5,897 nt of DNA. Source: Ferruginibacter sp. Its GTDB lineage: Bacteria; Bacteroidota; Bacteroidia; Chitinophagales; Chitinophagaceae. Of this stretch, positions 1-5,897 are shown piece by piece; position 1 is the stretch's first letter, and each line of letters begins with the position of its first letter. A program made the translations under genes and the position numbers. The DNA is taken from NCBI GenBank assembly GCA_025362765.1, contig JANYFI010000025.1, positions 1-5,897 of the forward strand, in the 5' to 3' direction. The notes beneath the pieces were generated by a model. The model ran no database searches. It was not told where the DNA came from and was given only the letters and a program-made list of their open reading frames with translations.

Positions 1-1778
1 CCAAAAAGCTGGCACACTAAAAACAGAAACAAGATCAGCATCATTGAAAAAGTAAAACTGTAAATCTCTACATCCCGGGTTTCTTTAAAACTATTATCGC
101 TAAAAATTACTATAAAATAGGGCAGGTTATTAATGGGCTGAACCCTGACGGTATATTCCCTGCTAAAATAAGCGCTGCCAAATGCATCGCTGGTTCTTGC
201 CTCCATACAGCTGCGCAATTTTTCATTGTCGGATAATTCATTTAACAAATTTTCATTTAGATTTCTGGCGGCATCTGAATGGTACAATACTTTTGCCTTA
301 TTGTCAATAATTGCAAATTTATACCCCGCAGGCAATACTGGCTGCCGCAGACTTTGCATATTAAATGACATAGCGGCTACTGACTTGCCCCGCACTTTGG
401 ACGGAATTGAAATAACAGATGTAAATGCGCCACTTGTCCATGAAATAATCTGGTCAAGATAAAATGGATGATCTGCCGAGTGATGGAGCAGGTAGCCGTT
501 ATGTTGAAAAATATTTTTGAAATAAGCCCGCTGGCTAAAATTTCCATGAGGGGCATTTCTATTACTATTGATCCAGTTTATTTTTTCGTCGCCGTTTTTA
601 TCCAGCCAATATACCTGGTTAATGCTGCTGTTTTGCGCAATGGTTACTACATTTTTAAATGAGTCATTTCTATTGCCCGCAGCTGCTGCAATGCTATCTG
701 CTTTATCGATGTAAACAATGTCTTGTTGTAATTGTGCAGAATCACTTGCCACCATGCTATCATACAGGTGAATTTTTTTAAATACACTGTCTATTTCATT
801 ATTAAATGCTGCCGTAATTTGCCTGGCAAGCACTGCTTTAGAATCAGGGCTGTTATCAGGTTTAAAAAACAAATTATATTTAACCAGTGTAAAAAACAAC
901 AGCGACATCAGCAACATTGACACAACCATTGTAGCAATCCCATCTGTAACAGTCAGCCTGTCTTTATTCCCCATCTGGTAAAGCTTTATCCAGGGATACG
1001 CGACAATGGCTATAAATACCACTGTAAGCAATAATAAAACTCCTTGTGAAGGCAATTGATTTTTTTCCTGCTGATAATGTTTATTAGACAGTAAGCCTGT
1101 TACGACGAGTTGTTTATCAGCAGTAAAACTTACCGGCTGAAAAAACAGTTTATAATCTTTGCCGCTAACATTCAGGCTTTTAATTCCGGAAGTAACAATA
1201 CCTCCTTTTTTCCCTGAAAGACTATCGTTTAAAAACCCTATACCCGAAGAAAAATCCTCATACACCACCTGTCCATCGCTGAAAACAATGTACTGATCAA
1301 ACACATTGGCCGGCAATAAATTTTTTATAAACTGTTCAAAAGTAAATTTCATTTCCATGCGGTAGCACATGCTGTCATTTAGTTTGCCGCCCGACGGAAG
1401 ATTTGCCAGCAGCGTTATCAAACGACTGTTGTTGTTGACTATGATGTTGAAATTACTGTCAGGATTAGCTTTTATACGTTGACTATCCGGTACAGATAAA
1501 GTGAAATTAGCGGTGCTGTAGCCGTTGATATATTCAATGATATTTTTTCTGTCTTTAGTTTTATATGCCACCAGCAGGTTCTGCATTAGCGCAATGCTGT
1601 TGTCTATTTTTGAATGAATATTTTTATCAATGTTCTGCAGCGATCTGAATCGTTGTTCCTGCACAGCTTTTTCGTTTTGCGGCACATACATATAAAAGTA
1701 TCCTGCGCCCAGGAAAATAAGCACCAGTAAGGTGATTAAAACGTCGTTGAAATTTTTATAGAAAGAAAAATACCTCAT
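1..1778 (-). CDS. Membrane sensor protein with Cache-like extracytoplasmic domain, N-terminal part (C-terminus off the left edge)
   Basis: The reading frame is open from the ATG at 1778 to the window edge, giving 592 residues without a stop. An in-frame stop lies upstream at 1836-1838, so the ATG is the natural start. Four hydrophobic stretches are visible, near residues 13-32, 246-264, 281-299 and 574-592. They frame two extracytoplasmic regions: about 33-245, which I cannot assign, and about 300-573. The second resembles Cache/PDC sensor domains: an aromatic-Trp-Leu-Asp-Lys-Asn-Gly strand near 390-396, Arg-Ala-Tyr-Phe-Lys at 417-421, and a late strand reading AIIDNKAKVLYHSD near 489-502, like the usual 'D..G.vl.H.D' ending. 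Cache domains bind small ligands outside the membrane and pass the signal to a cytoplasmic output. That output (kinase, phosphatase, cyclase or other) would follow the fourth membrane segment and is not in the window. The gene is divergent from the glycosidase. Coding status is firm; the Cache assignment is by motif reading only. Confidence -1.
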   Translation of the reverse strand, partial: MRYFSFYKNFNDVLITLLVLIFLGAGYFYMYVPQNEKAVQEQRFRSLQNIDKNIHSKIDNSIALMQNLLVAYKTKDRKNIIEYINGYSTANFTLSVPDSQRIKANPDSNFNIIVNNNSRLITLLANLPSGGKLNDSMCYRMEMKFTFEQFIKNLLPANVFDQYIVFSDGQVVYEDFSSGIGFLNDSLSGKKGGIVTSGIKSLNVSGKDYKLFFQPVSFTADKQLVVTGLLSNKHYQQEKNQLPSQGVLLLLTVVFIAIVAYPWIKLYQMGNKDRLTVTDGIATMVVSMLLMSLLFFTLVKYNLFFKPDNSPDSKAVLARQITAAFNNEIDSVFKKIHLYDSMVASDSAQLQQDIVYIDKADSIAAAAGNRNDSFKNVVTIAQNSSINQVYWLDKNGDEKINWINSNRNAPHGNFSQRAYFKNIFQHNGYLLHHSADHPFYLDQIISWTSGAFTSVISIPSKVRGKSVAAMSFNMQSLRQPVLPAGYKFAIIDNKAKVLYHSDAARNLNENLLNELSDNEKLRSCMEARTSDAFGSAYFSREYTVRVQPINNLPYFIVIFSDNSFKETRDVEIYSFTFSMMLILFLFLVCQLF

Positions 1779-1855
1779 TTTAAATAGGTTACTGCGGCAT
1801 CGCTCAGGAAGAAAACGCTCTGTGCCTTTTTCCAACTACAGCAGGGTACAAGCGA

Positions 1856-1871
1856 TTATTGTTAACAATAA
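1856..1871. promoter_or_regulatory. Perfect 16-bp palindrome in the divergent spacer (possible operator)
   Basis: TTATTGTTAACAATAA is its own reverse complement over all 16 bases. It lies 77 bp before the sensor start and 180 bp before the glycosidase start. With no loop it is more likely a DNA-level site for a dimeric protein than an RNA hairpin. AT-rich composition makes chance palindromes more likely, and no regulator gene is nearby, so function is unproven. Confidence -1.
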
Positions 1872-1980
1872 AAGAAAAAATTTGCGGAGGCTGAGGAGTG
1901 AATTTCGCAGGTTGAATTTTTAATGTTTAAAACTATGCACATTAATTGGAATTCGCAATAGCCAGTTTGCATAATTTTTT

Positions 1981-2004
1981 AGAAGATAACGCTTTATCAT
2001 TTCT
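1981..2004. repeat. Imperfect inverted repeat upstream of the glycosidase
   Basis: Arms AGAAGATAA (1981-1989) and TTATC-AT-TTCT (1994-2004) pair around a CGCT centre, with a two-base bulge in the right arm. The element ends 47 bp before the proposed glycosidase start, so it could be an operator or a weak 5' leader hairpin. It is short and AT-rich, and may be chance. Confidence -1.
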
Positions 2005-2051
2005 GAATAATAACAAAAGGGTAATATTCCGTAGCAGTTAATAGTTCAACT

Positions 2052-3431
2052 TTGCCATTCATTCATTCCTCCAAATTGCACGACTACAACAAGATTATTA
2101 CTGCAAAGGATTTTGGCGAAAATTTTAACTGGGGTGTTGCGATAGCCGCCGCACAAAACGAAGGCGCCACTGCTGCGGATGGAAAAGGAAAAAGCATTTG
2201 GGATACTTTTACGCAAAGTAGCGGTAAGATAAAAGGGAGCGCCAAACCAACCACTGCCTGCGATTTTTACTACCGGTATAAAGACGACCTGTTGCTGGTA
2301 AAAGCATTGGGATTTTCCGTTTTTCGCTTCTCTGTTTCCTGGGCAAGAATATTGCCGGATGGCACCGGTAAAATTAATAAAGACGGCATTAATTTTTATC
2401 ACCGGGTACTGGATGAATGTCTTACACTCGGCCTTATTCCCTACGTAACGCTTTATCATTGGGATCTGCCGCAGGAACTTGAAACAAAAGGCGGATGGAC
2501 CAATTATCTTATCACCAAATGGTTTAGCCGTTTTGTAACGGTTTGCGCAGAGGCTTACGGCTCCAAGGTAAAAAACTGGATTATATTAAACGAGCCGTTT
2601 GGATTTACCTCGCTTGGGTATATGCTTGGCAAACATGCACCTGGTAAAAAAGGATTAAGTAATTTTCTGCCGGCTATTCATCATGCGGCCATGGCACAGG
2701 CGGAAGGAGGCAGAATTATACGGCGATTAGTAGATAAAGCTCATATCGGTACAACGTTTTCCTGCTCTCAAATTATTCCATTTTCTGATAAAAAAGAAGA
2801 TATGGCAGCAGCAAACCGAATAGACATTTTAATGAACCGCTTGTTTATAGAACCTGCGCTGGGAAAGGGCTATCCCGTAGACAATGATTTTAAATTTTTA
2901 GAAAAACTACAACTACAAAATAAAACCTGGAAGTATACAGAACGGTTGCATTTTGACTTCGATTTTATCGGGCTGCAATATTATTTTCCCGTGATGGTGA
3001 AACACAATAGTTATGTACCCATTGTACAGGCAATGCAGGTAAAACCAACTACCAGGAAACTACCTGTAACCGCCATGGGATGGGAAATAAATGCGGACAG
3101 CTTTTATCACACCATTAAAAAAATCTGGTTGTACGGAGGTGTTAAAGAAATCATTATTACAGAAAACGGAGCCGCATTTAAAGATGAAATTAAAAACGGG
3201 GTTATTGATGACGGGAACCGGATTGATTATTTTAAACAACACCTGCAGGCGGTATTAAGCGCAAAAAAAGAAGGTGTAAATATCAGGGGTTATTTTGCCT
3301 GGACCCTCATGGATAATTTTGAATGGAGCGAAGGATATCATCCACGCTTTGGCCTGGTGCACGTAGATTTAAAAACGCAGTTACGCACGATTAAAAACTC
3401 AGGTTACTGGTGGAGGGATTTTTTGCAATAG
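2052..3431 (+). CDS. Glycoside hydrolase family 1 protein (beta-glucosidase/beta-galactosidase type)
   Basis: This 459-residue protein is the usual single-domain length for family 1 (TIM barrel). Members hydrolyse beta-linked glucosides or galactosides with retention of configuration. The acid/base Glu is E181 in the ILNEP motif and the nucleophile is E371 in IIITENG. Other sugar-binding positions are present: Q35 (AAQNEG), H136-W137 (YHWDLP), N180, Y311, W417 and E424-W425 (DNFEWSEGY). E424-W425 fits unphosphorylated sugars rather than the 6-phospho-glycosidases. The usual Asn of the G-x-N-Y-Y motif is Gln here (GLQYY, 307-311). There is no signal peptide, so it should act in the cytoplasm on imported di- or oligosaccharides. 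The start is uncertain: after the in-frame stop at 2022-2024 there is no ATG before the domain. TTG at 2052 is used here, TTG at 2076 is an alternative, and the conserved part begins near residue 17. Precise substrate cannot be told. Confidence -1.
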   Translation: MPFIHSSKLHDYNKIITAKDFGENFNWGVAIAAAQNEGATAADGKGKSIWDTFTQSSGKIKGSAKPTTACDFYYRYKDDLLLVKALGFSVFRFSVSWARILPDGTGKINKDGINFYHRVLDECLTLGLIPYVTLYHWDLPQELETKGGWTNYLITKWFSRFVTVCAEAYGSKVKNWIILNEPFGFTSLGYMLGKHAPGKKGLSNFLPAIHHAAMAQAEGGRIIRRLVDKAHIGTTFSCSQIIPFSDKKEDMAAANRIDILMNRLFIEPALGKGYPVDNDFKFLEKLQLQNKTWKYTERLHFDFDFIGLQYYFPVMVKHNSYVPIVQAMQVKPTTRKLPVTAMGWEINADSFYHTIKKIWLYGGVKEIIITENGAAFKDEIKNGVIDDGNRIDYFKQHLQAVLSAKKEGVNIRGYFAWTLMDNFEWSEGYHPRFGLVHVDLKTQLRTIKNSGYWWRDFLQ

Positions 3432-3472
3432 CTTGTGGACGATTTACCTGATAGCCTCGTGTAATTGTCATT

Positions 3473-3485
3473 TTGTTTCAAACAA
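3473..3485. promoter_or_regulatory. 13-bp palindrome before the flavoprotein pseudogene
   Basis: TTGTTT-C-AAACAA is a perfect inverted repeat with a one-base centre, ending 28 bp before the ATG at 3514. It shares the half-site TTGTT/AACAA with the palindrome at 1856-1871, though the spacing differs. It may be an operator for the downstream gene or chance in AT-rich DNA. Confidence -1.
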
Positions 3486-3513
3486 TGAAGAAGAAAACTT
3501 GTTTATTCATTTC

Positions 3514-4132
3514 ATGACTACCGTATTAATAAATGGCGTTGCTTATGGCCTTGAGGAATTAGAAAAAGATTGTTGGATAAGATTGTTAAACAGCTCCCTC
3601 AGTTACAAAGATGCAATGCACAATCCTGTTGTTCCCAACATACACCAGCAGGGCGTAAATATGCGTACCGTGGTATTGCGCAAAGCCTGGCCTGCTGAAA
3701 AAAACTGGCTTTTCATACCGATATAAGAAGCGGCAAATGGGCTGAGCTGGAACAACAAAAAAATATAAGCTGGTTATTTTGCGATGCGCCCGGCAAAATT
3801 CAGATAAGGCTCAGTGGAGAAGCATCTTTACACCACAATGATAGTATTGCAGACGAAAACTGGTTAGCAAGTACCATGAACAGCAGAAAAATTTATTTGG
3901 GAGAAAAAGCACCTTCGGAAAAAAGCTTATTGCCTGTAAGCGGCTTGCCTGCTGCGCTTGAGCAACAGGAGCCAACAATTGAAGAAACCATTCCGGGAAG
4001 ACAAAACTTTGGTGTGGTGATTACCGATGTACATGGATGGAATGGTTATGGTTAAGCAGCAACGGTCATCGCAGGGCCACTTTTACTTACGAGACGGATA
4101 AGAGCTTTACTGCGGGCCGGCTAATTTCCTGA
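3514..4132 (+). pseudogene. Pyridoxamine 5'-phosphate oxidase-family FMN-binding protein, broken by two frameshifts
   Basis: Three consecutive frames together give one family protein of about 206 residues. Part one (3514 to about 3704) begins MTTVLING and contains EELEKDCW, DAMHNPVV and MRTVVLRK. It would stop at 3724-3726, but the similarity moves to the next frame at a run of seven A's (3698-3704). Part two (3705 to about 4033) reads LAFHTDIRSGKW, then SWLFCDAPGKIQIRLSG, then KIYLGEKAP and PGRQNFGVV, and would stop at 4053-4055. The similarity moves again near 4032-4034 into part three, WMEWLWLSSNGHRRATF, ending in LIS and a TGA at 4130-4132. Each break is explained by one missing base. Family members bind FMN in a split-barrel fold, and MRTVVLRK and HTDIRSGKW lie where FMN contacts are expected. 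It is not clearly PdxH itself. It lies 82 bp after the glycosidase on the same strand. Recent gene loss or sequencing error fits both breaks; no intact product is predicted. Confidence -1.
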
Positions 4133-4153
4133 CGGTAATTTATGTGAAGCTGT

Positions 4154-5008
4154 TTACTCTTCCAACAATTTAATACCGGTTTTTTCAAAAGAAATTTTTC
4201 TTTCTTTGTACAAATTGCCGGTAGTCATTTTAAAAGTTTTTTTGCTCATCCCGAAAAAATCGTAAATATCTTCGGGCTTGCTTTTATCATTGTAGGGCAA
4301 ATAACCATCGTTTTCCTTTAACAGCCGCAGCACTTTTCCCGCTTCATCTTCTACCCTGTTATATCCGGGTTTTCCTGCTGCTACATCAATTCTAAAACGC
4401 TCGTCTTTATCATTACTTACTGGATATATTTTTTTGATGAAGCCTTTAAATTTATCGCCCACGCCAATGTTGCGATAAATTTCGTTGAAGTGCAACACGC
4501 CGGTGTGAAGATTATTTATGATACATACATACCCAATATCCGTACGACGGTACACAATCAGGTCAACTACTTCCAGGTCTTTTACTGTCAGTACTTCGTT
4601 GCTTAAATAAGGCTCCAGTTTTTCAGTGGCAGCAATACGCCCTGTTTGTTCATCCAGGTAAATTTTCACCAGGTAATCGCCATTCACCCGCATGTCGAAT
4701 ATTTGTTTGCTCTTGGGAACAAAAATATCTTTCATCAAACCCATATCCAAAAAAGCACCCTGTGGAGTAACGGTTACAGCCCTTAGTTTTACAATATCAT
4801 CCAACACCCCTTTTGGTTCCTGCGTTGTAGCAATCAACCTGTCTTCACCATCATGATACAAAAATACTTTTAACTCATCGCCGATAGCTGTGGCCGTGGG
4901 TACAAATCTTTTAGGCAATAAAATCCCTTCCCCGCCATCATCAAGGTAAACTCCAAAATCAACCGCCCGTATTACTTTTAACACATTGTATTTGCCAACT
5001 TCTGCCAT
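4154..5008 (-). CDS. cvfB: CvfB-type S1-domain RNA-binding protein
   Basis: The 284-residue protein matches the CvfB/YitL family in length and layout: three S1-like OB folds followed by a C-terminal winged helix. The first S1 region is about 1-63 (DFGVYLDDGGEGILLPKRFVP), the second about 66-132 (GAFLDMGLMKDIFVPKSKQ) and the third about 145-212 (an I-I-N-N-L-H-x-G-V-L-H-F-N-E strand, then IGVGDKFKGFIKKIYP). The winged helix, about 220-284, has the family signatures DKSKPEDIYDFF, GMSKKTFK, GNLYKERKI and KTGIKLL. In Staphylococcus aureus CvfB binds RNA and affects virulence factor expression; in Bacteroidota its role is little known, so RNA binding is a family inference. No Shine-Dalgarno sequence precedes the ATG at 5008, as is common in this phylum. 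The gene runs in the same direction as ftsY, 133 bp downstream of it, and converges with the flavoprotein pseudogene. No terminator is visible in the 21 bp between those two stops. Confidence -1.
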   Translation of the reverse strand: MAEVGKYNVLKVIRAVDFGVYLDDGGEGILLPKRFVPTATAIGDELKVFLYHDGEDRLIATTQEPKGVLDDIVKLRAVTVTPQGAFLDMGLMKDIFVPKSKQIFDMRVNGDYLVKIYLDEQTGRIAATEKLEPYLSNEVLTVKDLEVVDLIVYRRTDIGYVCIINNLHTGVLHFNEIYRNIGVGDKFKGFIKKIYPVSNDKDERFRIDVAAGKPGYNRVEDEAGKVLRLLKENDGYLPYNDKSKPEDIYDFFGMSKKTFKMTTGNLYKERKISFEKTGIKLLEE

Positions 5009-5015
5009 GAGGGAG

Positions 5016-5047
5016 AATTAAAAATTAAAAATTAAAAATTAAAAATT
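5016..5047. repeat. Tandem heptamer repeat before cvfB (AATTAAA, about 4.6 copies)
   Basis: The bases repeat with an exact period of seven (AATTAAA on the plus strand) from 5016 to 5047, ending AATT. On the cvfB strand this is a TTTAATT array ending 7 bp before the ATG. It therefore falls in the leader or core promoter, where copy-number change would alter spacing. The pattern is directly visible; any regulatory effect is inferred. Confidence -1.
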
Positions 5048-5141
5048 TGGCCTTTTTGGGGAGACCGCTTTTTAACTTCTAGTACCTGTGATGAAAGTTT
5101 ACCCTAACAATCCCCCCTTATGGAACGGAGGCAACTACCCC

Positions 5142-5897
5142 CTACGCAATAGGTGCAAACAATCCATCTACAAACTGCTGCCTGTCAAACACCAGCAGGT
5201 CGGTTGCCTTTTCACCTACGCCAATAAATTTAACCGGTATTTTAAACTGGTGAGCAATCGCCAATACAACGCCCCCCTTTGCCGTACCGTCTAATTTTGT
5301 AATGGTTAAAGCCGTTACGTCAGTAGCCGCAGTAAAATGTTTAGCCTGTTCCAGTGCATTTTGTCCTGTGCTGCCATCCAGCACCAGCATCACTTCATGT
5401 GGTGCTTCCGGTATCACTTTCTGAATCACTCTTTTTATTTTGGTGAGTTCGTCCATCAGGTAAGCTTTGTTATGCAAGCGCCCTGCCGTATCTATGATAA
5501 TTACATCTACATTTTTCGCTACCCCACTGATAATTGTATCATAAGCAACTGACGCCGGATCGCTACCCATTTCTTTTTTTACAATAGGTACGTTGGTGCG
5601 TTCGCTCCAAATGGTTAGCTGGTCAACCGCGGCGGCCCTGAAAGTATCTGCAGCCCCTAATAATACTGATTTACCTGCTTTGGAAAAATTGTGTGCCAGT
5701 TTGCCAATGGTAGTAGTTTTGCCCACGCCATTTACACCCACCACCAGTATCACATGCGGTTTATGGCCGACAGGCAATTCATAGTTTTCGTAACCGCTGT
5801 CAGAAGGGGCTGCTACCAGTATATCTGATACTTCCTGTTTGAGAATGGAATTTAACTCGCTTGTGTTAAGGTATTTATCTTTAGCTACCCGTTTTTC
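5142..5897 (-). CDS. ftsY: FtsY, signal recognition particle receptor, C-terminal part (N-terminus off the right edge)
   Basis: The frame is open from the right edge to a TAG at 5142-5144, giving 251 residues. FtsY is the SRP receptor GTPase: at the membrane it pairs with Ffh and hands ribosome-nascent chain complexes to the SecYEG channel. The visible part starts inside the helical N domain (EKRVAKDKYLNTSELNSIL, 1-19). It then covers the full G domain: P-loop GVNGVGKTTT (54-63), DTFRAAAVDQL (84-94), DTAGR (136-140), TKLDGTAKGG (200-209) and the closing GVGEKATDLLVFD (226-238). The end, QFVDGLFAPIA, is typical of the family. All nucleotide-binding motifs are intact. The DTFRAAAVDQL form and the closing motif fit FtsY rather than Ffh, and no methionine-rich M domain follows. 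A TTG at 5777 could be mistaken for a start, but the N-domain similarity continues upstream through it. The missing part would be the start of the N domain and any short A domain. cvfB follows on the same strand and may be read from the same transcript. Confidence -1.
   Translation of the reverse strand, partial: EKRVAKDKYLNTSELNSILKQEVSDILVAAPSDSGYENYELPVGHKPHVILVVGVNGVGKTTTIGKLAHNFSKAGKSVLLGAADTFRAAAVDQLTIWSERTNVPIVKKEMGSDPASVAYDTIISGVAKNVDVIIIDTAGRLHNKAYLMDELTKIKRVIQKVIPEAPHEVMLVLDGSTGQNALEQAKHFTAATDVTALTITKLDGTAKGGVVLAIAHQFKIPVKFIGVGEKATDLLVFDRQQFVDGLFAPIA

Noticed and set aside
226..920. Plus-strand open frames at 226-462, 468-662 and 732-920
   Set aside because: They lie opposite the continuous 592-codon sensor frame on the minus strand, and their translations show no family features.
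2046..2459. Minus-strand open frame opposite the glycosidase N-terminus (also 3060-3242)
   Set aside because: The plus strand here encodes clear family 1 motifs, so the minus-strand frames are shadows.
3467..3475. Near match to the Bacteroidota -7 element TAnnTTTG (TCATTTTG) before the flavoprotein gene
   Set aside because: One key base differs, and no TTG box lies at the expected distance upstream.
3484..3516. Tiny ORF starting ATGAAGAAG and overlapping the flavoprotein ATG
   Set aside because: It would encode only ten residues, without a recognisable feature, and ends within the next gene's start.
5127..5142. Possible terminator hairpin after ftsY
   Set aside because: On the minus strand a six-pair stem can form around AGUU, but it includes two G-U pairs, overlaps the stop codon and is not followed by a U run.
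5142..5777. Treating ftsY as a complete 211-residue protein starting at the TTG at 5777
   Set aside because: The frame stays open to the window edge and the upstream residues match the FtsY N domain, so this is an internal Leu codon.
5088..5784. Plus-strand open frames at 5088-5294, 5337-5552 and 5593-5784
   Set aside because: Most of this stretch is the intact ftsY G domain on the minus strand; the plus-strand translations are low-complexity shadows.

Overview
The window looks like AT-rich chromosomal DNA from a Bacteroidota bacterium, most likely a member of the Chitinophagaceae or a close relative. This is inferred from the overall character of the proteins (from memory, without a search), the lack of recognisable Shine-Dalgarno sequences before the starts, and the AT-rich spacers. 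No RNA gene, CRISPR array, insertion sequence or phage gene is visible.

Left part (1-1778, minus strand): the first 592 codons of a large membrane sensor whose C-terminus lies beyond the left edge. It has four membrane segments and two extracytoplasmic domains, the second resembling a Cache/PDC ligand-binding domain. A 273-bp divergent spacer (1779-2051) follows, with a perfect 16-bp palindrome and an imperfect inverted repeat.

Middle part (2052-4132, plus strand): a complete family 1 glycoside hydrolase (beta-glucosidase type, cytoplasmic) with both catalytic glutamates but no ATG start. It is followed by a gene for a pyridoxamine 5'-phosphate oxidase-family flavoprotein. That gene is readable end to end only across two frame changes, so it is a pseudogene or carries sequencing errors.

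Right part (4154-5897, minus strand): a complete cvfB-type S1-domain RNA-binding protein, convergent with the flavoprotein gene (21 bp between stops). Upstream of it on the same strand is the C-terminal 251 residues of FtsY, the signal recognition particle receptor, which continues past the right edge. A tandem heptamer repeat lies directly before the cvfB start.

The genes do not form one pathway: a sensor, a sugar hydrolase, a broken flavoprotein and two housekeeping RNA/secretion genes sit side by side. I see no convincing new multi-gene system. The points most worth a second look are the two-domain sensor, the double frameshift, the missing ATG of the hydrolase and the repeat before cvfB.
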